A DNA stretch of 64,000 nucleotides, taken from NCBI GenBank assembly GCA_949316235.1, contig OX438751.1, positions 23,341,885 through 23,405,884 of the forward strand, written 5' to 3'. The first letter of the stretch is position 1. Each line of letters begins with the position of its first letter. Shown here one piece after another: positions 11,292 through 21,470 of this stretch. The stretch is from Oegoconia quadripuncta (taxonomy: Eukaryota; Arthropoda; Insecta; Lepidoptera; Autostichidae). The translations under genes and the position numbers were made by a program. The notes under the pieces were generated by a model. That model saw only the letters and a list, made by a program, of their open reading frames with translations. It made no database searches and was not told the DNA's origin.

Positions 11292-11430
11292 ATAACTGCC
11301 TACTCACTTTATCGGGATAAAAAAATTTTCATCATGTTCCATCCAAATCCGTTCATCCGTTTCGCCACGATTGAGCAAGAAACAAAAAAAAAACATGTAT
11401 CAAAACTTTCGCATTTATAATCCCTAGGTA
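11292..11430 (-). mobile_element. Helitron-like (Lep1-type) fragment
   Basis: Contains, inverted, 'ctcactttatcgggataaaa', 'ccaaatccgttcatccgttt' and 'actttcgcatttataat'. These are the same phrases as in the 536-747 copy. Confidence 0.55.
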
Positions 11431-11867
11431 TAAATTGGCGTCAGCAAAATCTTTGGGATGAACTGTCTGTGTCTTTTGACAATCTATTGTCATATGAAAG
11501 GATGCACGCTGCGAACTTTTTAGAGCACATTACCATCGCGCCTTTAAGTGTCATCATTATTAAGGAGATAGTTTGTGTATGCTTAATATTTTGCTGGGTG
11601 TTAGCGCTCTACCAAATTCAAAGACATTGAAAAGCTAAGCGATAGTGGTTCGCTCGATAAAAACTGCGTTTCGGCTTAAAAAGTGAGAACTAATCGACTG
11701 ATTTTCAAATAGCAACAATAGTCTCTCTAAAAAGACACGTGTCTATGCACTAGATACTAGGTTTGTGTTTCTCTTATTAGCATAAAGAATCAATGGGATA
11801 GCAGGTGTGTATATCGTGCTGCTGCGCTGTATAGAGACTACACATCATGCTAACCTCGCAGATTTTG

Positions 11868-12096
11868 CAATGAAATTTCTGTAACAGAAAAAACCCTTTA
11901 AATAAACAAGGATAAAAAACTCCTAGTTCTCATGAAAGGAATCAATAACCTGTGGGCCCCATGCAGATCGGTAGATTTGTGTCAGAGTACTGACCACCTG
12001 ACAGTCAGTGTTTTTAAGCCGCTCCTGAAGCCACTGGGACCGACAGTTTAACGTGCCCTCTGTAGTACCGAGAACCACTCTTATTAAAATGCCACT
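11868..12096 (+). repeat. Interspersed repeat (~230 bp), copy 2
   Basis: Homologous to 7948-8155 over its full length, with an extra 'ccactgggaccgacagttta' region that copy 1 has lost. This suggests a unit of about 230 bp. No coding capacity seen. Confidence 0.65.
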
Positions 12097-12099
12097 AAT

Positions 12100-13835
12100 G
12101 GTCACCCATCTAGACAGACATTTTAACTTCGCTAATCGAAAAGGTCATGAATGATTGAGCGACTGCAATACCAAGATATTTTTTTTTAAGTGTACTACTG
12201 GACGTTATCCTCCGGTGACGTGATTTCTATCGCTAATAAAAATAAAAATAGTTTGTTTAACCAAGTTAGCGATACACATACCTACCTATATGTGTAATTG
12301 TATAATGGACGATGAACACAGTGAAATTGGTACCGCAAATAAAAGTAATCGGTCCTACCACAAAGCCCTTAATTATAGTCAAATAAAGACCTTTCAATAA
12401 TGTATGTGAAATTAATATAATTCTAACCGCCGTATGCCGCATACTGCCTCTTTTTATCGTTAGATGTCGCACGAGCCTCTGTACACTTTATGATTAGAGC
12501 TATATTTCAAAATACAATATTGAAAGTCCTATAATTGACTATGTGGAGTGCTTGTTTTTGCTTTTTTGCTAATCATAGTTACTTTCCAGACTATTTTATT
12601 GCTCCAATACTAACATCATGGATTGGATTCATACTCGTACAAGAAAACTTAATTTACTGTAAAGCGTAACCTTGACCTTACTACGATTATTACCGTTCGG
12701 TCGTATCGCCATCTGTACAGCTGTGAGTGAAGCACTACGCCGCCCACAGCTGAATAGGTACGGTTTAAGATTTGCAAACAGCGTCATCTATTGATTTGTC
12801 AGTGAACTTTCTCAGACAAGAGCAAGGTCAGGTAGACAGTACAAGTATTTTGTAAAGCCGTTCCTTGTTATTTTCGTTCCATCTATCATTAATAGATGGC
12901 AGTGGTCATATAAATATAAATATTCAAATTCAAAAAAGATTTATTTCGTAAGTTACGAACGATAACGAAAAATAAAAATACTGCGTTATATTATGTACCT
13001 ATTTCTATATTAAATGTGTATTACGTTACGTAACCTACTTTGTGATAGCGCGAAAGTAGAGTTTAATTATTTAAAAGTATGGAATAGTTTCACGGATCAA
13101 TATATAGGTGCCTACTTAAGTAGGTAAATAGTAAGTAGGTACCTACGTACAGTCGTCGGCTTCATAGATTCATATAGGGCTGTTCTAGGATAGGTACATA
13201 ATACCTATTCAATCAAGCTATAGTTACCAAACGTAGTTCTCTAAAATTACTCTTTTTTATTGTGCACTACGACTTAGTATTAGATGTTAAAGTATTGTAA
13301 ATTATAATATGAAGTTTAAAATATTATATGATGCCATAATGTAAGAGCACTAGATAGCCCTCTTCAAAATTGCAATGCCCTTACAGGGCGCTACATTGTA
13401 TCCAACATCCTGTACCACAGTAAGGCCCGTACAAAGAGTATAGTAACTATTTACCGAGAAAGAGTGGCAACTCCGTGGTTAAATTTGCATGTATAGACAG
13501 TGCTGCTGCCAGCGTTTGGTTGAGGAATTAAATCTATCTATACATACCTACGTACACTGATTATATAGGTAGAAACTGAGTTTAGAAATAGGTATTGTTG
13601 TTTATGAGGAAATTTTTATTTCTCATAACTAATTTCTTTAAATTAGCTATGAAAAACAAGTATAACAAAAACAAACAATAAATTAACATAAATCTGAACT
13701 TTTACAAAAACTTTCAAAAGGAAATCGACGTTGACTGAGAGCTCGACATGAAATCACCCACCGGTAAGATGGCGGCTGCTGCCACAGAACACTAATAACG
13801 GTTAGTCTGCTATGAAAATTGATGACATTTGAAGC
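12100..13835. other. Long stretch, almost no recognised feature
   Basis: AT-rich. Near 12905-12960 'attcaaattcaaaaaagatt' and 'gtaagttacgaacg' resemble the reversed tail of LINE family D. 'Taggtacctac'-type simple motifs cluster at 13110-13150. No gene can be supported. Confidence 0.4.
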
Positions 13836-13837
13836 TG

Positions 13838-13905
13838 GGCCCGTATCAATAATCCAATCTCAATAAAAGTCTTGAGGCTGTATCACCTATTGAGGCCTAT
13901 GACCT
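13838..13905 (+). mobile_element. Harbinger-like MITE, end fragment
   Basis: Starts GGCCCGTATCAATAA and continues 'caataaaagtcttgaggctg'. It matches the end of the complete copy at 15489-15799. The other end is missing. Confidence 0.6.
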
Positions 13906-14004
13906 ATACCTACAACCATTTTCATGATTGACACATGAATTTAATTAATTTAATGATTTTGAAGAAGTCTGATTTTAGTTACGATATTTATACGAAGAAA
14001 CTAA

Positions 14005-14118
14005 CTTTCCGCCCGCGGCTTAGCTTTATCGCTGTTTATCCTGCAGGACTACTCACTTTATCGGGATAAAAATATCCTATGTTTTAATCTAGGGTATATT
14101 CTACCTATATGCCTACCA
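14005..14118 (-). mobile_element. Helitron-like (Lep1-type) fragment
   Basis: Inverted copy: 'tttccgcccgcggcttagc' (the GC-rich 3' end), then 'ctcactttatcgggataaaa' and 'tctagggtatattctaccta'. The 5' end is missing. Confidence 0.55.
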
Positions 14119-14327
14119 AAAGACATCAGCATTTTTGGGCCAGTGTTTTGTCACCTAATAAAAGGTACACCTAAAAAAAGCCGGTACTAAAGACTATCAA
14201 CTTAGCTATTCAAAAGAATTTTTGGAACCTTAGTATAGTTATAGGAAATATTTGAAAATATCGCTCTCAGAAAACATTTTGGCTCACAAACTATACAAAA
14301 ACTAAATTCTTTCCAAAAAAAAAAAAA

Positions 14328-14470
14328 AAAATTGACAAGTGACAACTGACATTTTTGACTGTGAGGTTATAATTTAAGTAGGGATAACCTAACAGCTTAT
14401 AAGCCTAACAGCAACAGCGAGCGAGCGACGGACGACATTGCGGACGACTCTGAAAAGAAAAAACAATTTT
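14328..14470. promoter_or_regulatory. Possible promoter-like TGACA cluster
   Basis: Within about 35 bp lie 'ttgacaagtgacaactgaca' and 'tttttgactg', followed by a (GCGA)-rich segment at 14415-14440. The cluster resembles the one at 45475-45535. No supported coding exon follows. Weak call. Confidence 0.25.
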
Positions 14471-14599
14471 TCTTTGGCCAAGCATTTAGTTTCCATGCGT
14501 GAGAATGCATGTGGTTAATGTTGCCAGTATATAATTTCAAAGTTCCCCAAACCATATTTCAAACCTCTTTTGTTCTTTTCTAAAGTCCTTTAAAAATAT

Positions 14600-15125
14600 A
14601 TGTGTTAGGTTTTTAGCACGTCTGGTACTAAGAGTTCAAGACTATATTTATTAATTGAAGTGACAACAAACTGGCCCAAAGATGTCTGGATCTGTGCTGT
14701 TGTCCTTTCGTCCAAATCCGTTTCGCCATGATTGAGCGACAAACAAACATCCAAATTTTGTCATCTACAATTAGTTTAGATGTGCCTCTAGCGAATAGAT
14801 AGTTAGTAAAACTATTTTGTTCGTAGTACTTTCTTATTAAACGCGAACGAATCGACATAGCAGGAACATGATGTAACTTTTGTTGCTGTTCGCAAAGTAA
14901 CACTCGTGCGCTTAAGACCAAGTATTACCATTATCAGTGAATTCTCTCGTGGACTATAGTGGGTTGCTAAGTGCCATCCTGGATTGTTAACATATAACCT
15001 GGATCTTTAAGTCAAACTACGACTACTGTCATTTTGGCTACGTTATTCCACGTCGTTCTGAATTACGCTGGGGTCTTGGTCGACTTGATAGCTATGGTGG
15101 GGGTTATCGCAATATCATGTAAAAG
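14600..15125. other. Stretch with no recognised gene
   Basis: At 14690-14770 'aaatccgtttcgccatgatt' is a small Helitron-like fragment. A 97-codon minus-strand frame at 14628-14921 overlaps it and has no recognisable domain. The rest is unassigned. Confidence 0.4.
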
Positions 15126-15129
15126 AAAA

Positions 15130-15475
15130 TATATTCGTATCTAGATATGTGTATATGTCGTTTTTACTATATGTATGTATGTGTATTTATCTATATTATA
15201 TATAAGTATAATATGTATCCGCGTATATATTATTATGTATCTGTTTTATGATTGGATTACAAGTATAAATATAAGTATGTGTACTGTATGTATATTCGTG
15301 TATGTGTATTATAGAGAAAAGGCTGACTTACTGTTAGATTATAAGTATATAACTCAGTGGATAACTGTTATTGGCTTCCTGAATAATATAGTTTTAAGAA
15401 TCATGATTATAGATGGTATAAAGCTGTTGTTATCCCTAAAACAATAAAATAAATAAATAAATAAATAAACTTAAC
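15130..15475 (+). mobile_element. LINE 3' UTR (family G) with (AAAT)n tail
   Basis: Very AT-rich, ending 'gctgttgttatccctaaaac' then AATAAAATAAATAAATAAAT. The inverted counterpart at 48676-48930 has the same end structure. A 90-codon open frame here is low-complexity and is not taken as a gene. Confidence 0.5.
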
Positions 15476-15488
15476 TACGAGTATGTCC

Positions 15489-15799
15489 GGCCCGTATTAG
15501 TAAATCAATTTCAATACAAGTCTTGAGGCTGTAATAGGCTCGAGAGTTGACACTATCTCAAGCTCCGTGCTAATTTATAAACCAATCTTGATGTCTACTC
15601 AGCTGAGATCACTTTTCAAGTAGGTATTCGCCTCAGCGACGAATTATTAATGATAGTCTTGAGTTTCGTTTATACCTCTCAAGTGAGTACTGTTTGAGTA
15701 TTAACGTGCGTTTCAAGTCTCAAGTTAGGTTCATTTATCGACACGTTTACTTGAGACCTGTTCCCAATCTTGAGAATGGTTTATTAATAGGTACGGGCC
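15489..15799. mobile_element. PIF/Harbinger-like MITE, complete (311 bp)
   Basis: Left end GGCCCGTATTAGTAAA; right end TTTATTAATAGGTACGGGCC in the inverted sense. The interior has repeated 'cttgag/ctcaag' words and no coding capacity. The right flank is TAA; the left flank (TCC) no longer matches. Family assignment rests on the TIR and the 3-bp TWA duplications seen at sibling copies 16122-16267 and 47824-48153. Confidence 0.75.
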
Positions 15800-16121
15800 T
15801 AAGTTCCCAATGTACACCTACAATGTGGCAAGGAAAGATTCACACCTGATGTGAAGTGTTGCGGAGTTTCTTTTCGCTTCTTCTCCCTAACCGTAACACC
15901 TTGTGAAGCGATGTAGTTTAAAAAAAAAGTAATAACATGTTGACTTTCAATAAGTGATATTTTTGTATCCTACATTGAATAAAATATTTTTGATTTCATT
16001 TGAGTGAAGATGAGACCGAAGGTGGAAAGATACTGACCTGGAAACCCCATCTTATTTGGGAGACTGGCTATTTTATCTCTGACAACCCGAACACAACAAT
16101 GCTGTTTTGGTAGCAGACTTA

Positions 16122-16267
16122 GGCCCGTATTAATAAACCGTCTTCAAGATTGACATGGCCTCAAGTTGACGTTTGAGGATCTGCTGTATATTAAAACAGC
16201 ATCAGAAAAAAAAGTCTTGAGACTGAGACGCGATCTCAATCTCAAGAACGATTTATTAATACGGGCC
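16122..16267. mobile_element. Harbinger-like MITE, internally deleted (146 bp)
   Basis: Ends GGCCCGTATTAATAAA and TTTATTAATACGGGCC. It is flanked by TTA on both sides (16119-16121 and 16268-16270). The SINE it sits in has a single TTA at this place in other copies ('agatttagataag'), so TTA is a target-site duplication. It is less than half the length of the complete copies. Confidence 0.85.
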
Positions 16268-16357
16268 TTAGTTAAGATGGTGGTAGTTAACCAGGCGGAC
16301 ATTTAAAATGCCCTACCACCAGCAAACCGAGTACTAAACACATTTTAAACATATTAG

Positions 16358-16503
16358 TTTTCCCCCCGCGGCTTCGCCTGCGTCGAATAACTTTACCGTG
16401 CATATGTTTAATTTGTTTATTCCGCGGGAACTGCTCACTTTATTCGGATAAAAAATATCCTATATCTTAATCCAGGGTATATTCTATCTATATACCAAAT
16501 ACT
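16358..16503 (-). mobile_element. Helitron-like (Lep1-type) element within S3 SINE
   Basis: Begins at the GC-rich end ('ccccccgcggcttcgcc') and runs through 'ctcactttattcggataaaa' to 'gtatattctatctatatacc'. S3 sequence ('tactaaa') is present on both sides, so the element or a fragment of it landed in the SINE. Confidence 0.65.
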
Positions 16504-16705
16504 AAATATGCACCTTGTTGGGTTCGAATCCGCGACCTCCGATGCGTAAACCCTATGTTGTTTACATTGAGCCACGCAAGCGGACACTAGAGTTCCTCAA
16601 GCATATTATGGCCCCAAGTACCCATGTTGAAGTTATACAGAAGCGTGCACAGCATTTTGTCACGGGCAGGCAGAAATTAATTGAGAAAAAATACAACTAC
16701 ATAAT

Positions 16706-17000
16706 ACGACGACCTGTTTGGTGTAATGGTTAGCAACTCTGACCACTATACCAAAAGGTTGCGGGTTCGAATCCTAGCGAGGCGCATAATGTTTGTGTCA
16801 TCACATAAACATATGGGCCTATAATACGGACATGTGTACCCGAGTTAAGGATGTTTTCATTTATAATAAGTATTTATTTACAAAAAAATATATATTTATG
16901 TAATATCAACCATCTGGTATCAACAACACAAGCCTATAGTTGCTTACTGTGGAACTAGATGGCGCTGTCTGTATGTCTAAGGATATTTATTATTATATTT
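16706..17000 (+). mobile_element. SINE family S1
   Basis: tRNA-like head: A box 'tggtgtaatggttag', B box GGTTCGAATCC. Body 'cccgagttaaggatgtttt', then 'ggaactagatggcgctgtc' near the 3' end and a TATTTATT tail. It is not a functional tRNA: the acceptor strands do not pair and it continues into a SINE body. Confidence 0.8.
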
Positions 17001-17004
17001 CTTT

Positions 17005-17740
17005 ATTATAATAATAACTTACTCAGATCAATCTTAGCAACTGTTTAGAATATTTTTCTGTTGAATATGACTCAGCTATCTTGACAATGCATTTCGAGGC
17101 ATGCTTACAATTTCCTAGGGTAGGTACTGCATTTCTGCCTGTGCGGAGGGCACGCCACTGTATAATAGCCAGCAAGCTGTCAGTGACCATGTAAAATTGG
17201 CCTGTATGGTTGTATATGGACTATGGAGTCGATCTACCTACTTTACCTATTCAGTAAGGTAATAAAATTTTGACTGTGGACAAATTATAAGAAATAAAAA
17301 CAAAAAAGCAACATCACTCGCTGAGTTCCCACCAAACTTCTAGACCATGGATAGCCACGTAGTAGGTAGGTACCTACCATAATAGTGAAGAGTGTGCGAG
17401 CGAGGATCGCCAACTTGATGGCCGCACGGGTAGTTGGTTTTTTTATTCGCTTTATTCTCTCCTCTCGGAGAAGGCAAAGGGATATAAGCCCATACAGCCA
17501 TGTCTTATTTTTCATATTTCTTCAGTTTATAAGTCAGTCTCAGTCAAAACAAGTAATTCGTCGTATAGTTGGCGTATACAGAGTCACGGTCAAGTCATTC
17601 TTCAGTAAAGTGGGAGTATGCTTTACAAAAGATTTTGGCGGCTTCTTGTGGGAACCTGAAAGCTTCGTTACGCACTTTAATTTACACTCCCATACACTGT
17701 CACTAACTTTTGCTACACAATATTCTGCCATTATTAAACT
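17005..17740. other. Stretch with no recognised gene
   Basis: At 17395-17480 a GC-richer segment with 'ttattctctcctctcggaga' may be an old retroposon piece. Open frames on both strands (120 and 98 codons) overlap each other and have no recognisable domain, so I call no gene. Confidence 0.4.
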
Positions 17741-17744
17741 TTCA

Positions 17745-17862
17745 TGACTTGGGGATGAATGTTCGTATTCATCACACAAACATTTACCCATCGCGAGATT
17801 CGAACCCGCAACCGACGGTTTCGATGACAGGGTCACTATCCACTACACCAAACGGTCGTCAA
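17745..17862 (-). mobile_element. SINE family S1 variant (S1b)
   Basis: Inverted tRNA-like head at the right ('ccactacaccaaacggtcg'), B box inverted in 'gagattcgaacccgcaacc', and body 'ggggatgaatgttcgtattc'. The variant head resembles that of 44395-44639. Confidence 0.7.
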
Positions 17863-18299
17863 ACGGTATACCTACTTCTGTCGTCAAACGGTATAATTCT
17901 TACGTAAACGCGAACGCTTTAGTAAAGTCAATAATAACTATTTAAGTATTTAGATACCAATACCCATACATACTTGTATACATACATACACCTGAAAACA
18001 TAACCCTCCTTTTTGGGGTTGTCGGGTAAAAACGTAAGAAAACTCATCGTCGACTTTCACTATTTCAACAGTGTTGTCCCGTAAATCAGTGTTGGAACCC
18101 CTCCCCGTCATGAATAGCCAGACGAGCTTTTGCGGACTCCTAAAAGCATTAAATCTCATTACGAGGTTCAGCGAATTTTGTTTCGATTTTCGTTCATACA
18201 GTAGGTAGGTACCTTAGGCTGCGCACTCCAAGTACCTTGACCTTACCCTACGCAAAGTAGGTACCTACCCAGAGCGCGTGGCCCCGATGATAAAAATGT

Positions 18300-18360
18300 T
18301 TTATAAATTACCCGCTAGAGGCGCTGTACACTTCTTCATACAAATCGTCGCGTGGCTCTC
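18300..18360. repeat. Short repeat shared with the foldback core at 46930-46975
   Basis: 'cgctagaggcgctg', 'catacaaatcgtc' and 'cgtgg' occur in the same order, inverted, in the core of the foldback element. This marks a common repeat family. Confidence 0.5.
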
Positions 18361-18592
18361 AGAAATCAATAACATAACACCAAAGACTTTTATTGTCTAA
18401 CAATTTTAACAATATAAAGCGCAACCGGATCATTAGTCATTCCATTTACATCAAAATATTATTAGCCGTTATCAAAAAATAAAATCATGGTGAATTAATA
18501 TATATATTTCATATAAAATGCGATTATGCACCTTTAAAGTGTAACAAAAATTAATTTTTGTTTTTTTTATAACAAAACAAAAAGTAATTTTT

Positions 18593-18665
18593 CGACCGTG
18601 ACAGGACTCGAACCTGCAATCTTCGGATCCGAAGTCCGACGCCTTATCCATTAGGCCACACGGTC
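18593..18665 (-). tRNA. tRNA-Arg (anticodon TCG)
   Basis: A complete nuclear tRNA gene of 73 nt, read from 18665 down to 18593. All arms pair. Acceptor GACCGTG/CACGGTC is 7 of 7. The D stem is GCCT/AGGC. The anticodon stem TCGGA/TCCGA carries loop CTTCGGA with anticodon TCG (reads CGA Arg codons, plus wobble). The T stem GCAGG/CCTGT has one G-U pair and loop TTCGAGT. The discriminator base is G, and CCA is not encoded, as usual for eukaryotes. Internal A and B boxes (TGGCCTAATGG and GGTTCGAGTCC) should drive RNA polymerase III. A T-run 12-16 nt downstream on the minus strand (ACTTTTTG) can terminate it. The intact cloverleaf and lack of a SINE body set it apart from the many tRNA-like SINE heads nearby. 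Confidence 0.95.
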
Positions 18666-19389
18666 CTTGTAAGTCACGTCGAAAATATGAGTCATACTCT
18701 CAATTTCATCGATCGCTTATGTATTTTTCTTTTCAAATGTAAATTTATATAGAAAATCTTTTATTCTAAACAAAGACCATGTAATATTGGGTAACTAATC
18801 AATTATTTATAATTAGTCATGGAAATCTTGTCCACTTTGTCTCCAATGTAGTTATAGATTGTAGGTATGAGTTATAAATAAAAGTTTTCATAAACCTGAC
18901 TAGGTACCTAATGTAAGAGATAATTTTTAAAATTTTACTTTCAACAATTTTATCTACTTTATTTTCAATTATTAGTAATTATAAATTGTTACTAGGTAGG
19001 TACTAAAAACATAGATAGTAGCCTAATTCAATAAGATTAAAAGTCTTGTTTTATAAAATTGGTAGTAGTACATAGATATAAATTAGTATTTTATTTTATC
19101 TTTTAACATTATATTTATAAAATAATATTATTAAATACAATAGAATCCCAAAAATCAATTATGCCAAGAATATGTAAAAGCGCCATCTAGTACATTTTGT
19201 ATGAACTAAAATCTCAAGCGTTGCTTAGTAGTATTGCGCTAAATACGTAGTACCATTCTAAAATGATAGATGGCGATGTGCTAACTGCTTTGCTTAATGT
19301 AACAGATGTCACTAGTATTAGTTTAACGTAAGTCAGTATTAATCACTGGCATAGACATTTTAGATTAGGTAGGTACAAGGTATATTAAA
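18666..19389. other. AT-rich stretch, nothing recognised
   Basis: No open frame, repeat or structured element that I can support. Contains many TAGGTA-type words, frequent across this window. Confidence 0.45.
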
Positions 19390-19730
19390 ATTGTGCTTCA
19401 AATTCAAATTAAATTACCTAGTATCCGGATAACTGTATAAAATATTACTTTTTTTTTAACCGACTTCATTCTATTTTGTAAATAAATATAGGTACTTTCT
19501 TAAATTTACACTTTCAGAGGAAGTACGTGGACGGTATCCTCGTAGGCCTTGGTGCGCTCAATTGTGCTTCAAATTCAAATTAAATTACCTAGTATCCGGA
19601 TAACTGTATAAAATATTACTTTTTTTTTAACCGACTTCATTCTATTTTATAAATAAATATAGGTACTTTCTTAACTTTACACTTTCAGAGGAAGTACGTG
19701 GACGGTATCCTCGTATGCCTTGGTGCGCTC
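19390..19730 (+). repeat. 171-bp tandem duplication with exon-like segment
   Basis: Units 19390-19560 and 19561-19730 differ at only a handful of positions (for example TGT/TAT, AAATTT/AACTTT, AGGCCT/ATGCCT), so the duplication is recent. Each unit carries 'tacactttcag' before AGGAAGTACGTGGACGG. That looks like a splice acceptor before the frame RKYVDGILVGLGAL. In the second copy the frame runs on as EDLPPTSGASA and stops at 19767-19769. I do not recognise the protein. Confidence 0.6.
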
Positions 19731-19769
19731 GAGGATTTACCGCCAACTTCGGGCGCATCAGCTTGAAAC

Positions 19770-20240
19770 CATCAACTGAAGTAACTAAGAAGAGAAGTAA
19801 CTTTAATTCAATAGCCTAGGTTTTATAACGCGTTGAACTAAATACCTACACTATACTTAAAGCAAACTCCTGATCCGTTAGAAAATAGTTTTTGAAATAT
19901 CACTGATAGGTACTCTATCCATGTACAAAAAATCAGGGGCCTTTAAGATTATAGCAAGTTACACCCCTAAATATGCATAATTATCTTGACTGGACTGGAT
20001 AATGTGTTTTCAAATCGCCCAAATTCCACGACGGCGAACGCAGTGCGGCTGCAAATCCAACCGCTTTGTAGTTTCTGCTCACCTGGTACTTTGAATCTAT
20101 TGACCGAACCAATTCACTCTGAAACTGTAATTGTATTGAAAACAAAGTGCTGTAAGAACTTATGTTCTATTATTAGCAACATTTTGGGTGTCGGTAATGG
20201 TGTATAACAGTACAAAATGTTTTTGTTTTTTCTAAGGCCC
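19770..20240. other. Stretch with no recognised feature
   Basis: Mixed composition. A 73-codon frame at 19986-20207 has no recognisable domain. Confidence 0.4.
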
Positions 20241-20249
20241 AAAGCCGCT

Positions 20250-20457
20250 AATCGACATTTGTCGAGCGACATGTGTGTCCCCGGGTCTCCGGACCTATCA
20301 ATCGGTCGATATCGCCCTACTTCGCCCGATGCTTTTCTCCGTTCACATCTGTATAATCGAACTTATCAGACAAGTCTGGCATAGCCGGGTGAAGTCTGGC
20401 AACGTCGCCAGACCCGGGGGATCCCGGGGTTTACAGTATGTCTTTCGACAAATGTTG
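20250..20457. mobile_element. GC-rich inverted-repeat MITE
   Basis: Left part 'cgacatttgtcgagcgacat' and 'ccccgggtct' pair with right part 'agacccgggggatcccgggg' and 'tctttcgacaaatgttg'. Arms are about 45 bp, with gaps. The centre is GC-rich, in contrast to its surroundings. Non-coding. Confidence 0.55.
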
Positions 20458-20535
20458 CCTACGCAGGTTTAATCAACATTGATTATGTCGCTCAATTGTA
20501 CAAATTAATAGTCTATTATCACCTTAAATTTCATT

Positions 20536-20815
20536 TATCATCATCATCATCAGCCCGTAAACATCTCACTGCAGGGATTATAGGCCTTCCCTCGTATATG
20601 AGGGACTATGGGCCCTTCACTTCATCTGCCTTAGAATTTTTATTTCTTAGGCATGCAGGTTTCCTCACGATGTTTTCCTTCACCGTTTAATAACAGTCGG
20701 ATAAATGCACATAAGTAATTAAATTAAATTTTAAAACTCATTGGTACATAGCCTGCCCGGGAATCGAAACCAGACCTCCCAAGTTGGGAGACCGCGTCTT
20801 AACCGTTTAGCAGGA
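20536..20815 (-). mobile_element. SINE family S2
   Basis: Near-complete inverted copy. The (CATCAT) tail and 'agcccgtaaacatctcactg' are at the left. The middle has 'gcatgcaggtttcctcacga'. The tRNA-like head, with B box inverted in 'ggaatcgaaaccagacctcc' and stem 'cccaagttgggag', is at the right. Confidence 0.8.
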
Positions 20816-20819
20816 TTTA

Positions 20820-21465
20820 AACCGTCTCTCTTGATAGGAAAACATCTGAACCAATTTTCATTCAATAATGGCTACTGTCATTAGCTGAATATTTGTTAAA
20901 AATTTTAAAATTTTTGTTAGTTTGGACCCGGATTTACGCCCGTAAAGCACAAAATATGTGTAAATATTACACGCCAAAATATACTTTACAATCGTTATAT
21001 TAGATATATTTTAACCAATATTTAAAAAAAAAATGTTATATTCATAAACTATAATAATCATAGTAATTTAAACTTCAAAACTGGATTCTGTGAGAACTTC
21101 ACTTGAGGCTTGCCTTGAACAGAATCGTTTAGATTTTCAACTGTTTTATAAAAAATCTTAGTGAAATGTATAGAAAGAAAGAAATTACTTTAGTCTACTG
21201 AAAACACATAACATTAAGTACATGCAATATACATTATTAGAAATCAAACAAAATAAGAACTAGGCCATGATTTGCATAAATATTGCTACGTGTACCTACC
21301 GCAGTAGTGAATGTTTGAGGCGCTGGTTTTCTGTCGCACCCATATTGTGGGATTAGTTGGTGTGAGGAACTACATCATGGTAGGCATTAAAATCTAAATA
21401 ATCATCGTAATAATCATTACAGATTTATATAACATAAAATATTATCAAGTAAGTATAAACTTGTC
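20820..21465. other. AT-rich stretch, nothing recognised
   Basis: No supportable feature. Confidence 0.4.
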
Positions 21466-21470
21466 ATGAA

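Larger units (their letters stand above)
16003..16583 (-). mobile_element. SINE family S3, interrupted twice
   Basis: S3 body 'gtgaagatgagaccgaagg' at the left and tRNA-like head ('gaatccgcgacctccgat', GAGCCACG) at the right. It is interrupted by a MITE (16122-16267) and a Helitron-like segment (about 16358-16503). Total S3 sequence is about 290 bp, as in the complete copy at 48226-48553. Confidence 0.8.

Noticed and set aside
16706..16785. Additional tRNA genes at S1, S2 and S3 heads
   Set aside because: A and B boxes are present, but acceptor and anticodon stems do not pair and each head continues into a shared SINE body.
17385..17836. Gene from two overlapping open frames of 120 and 98 codons
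   Set aside because: They are on opposite strands over the same bases, have no recognisable domain, and one runs into an S1b SINE head.
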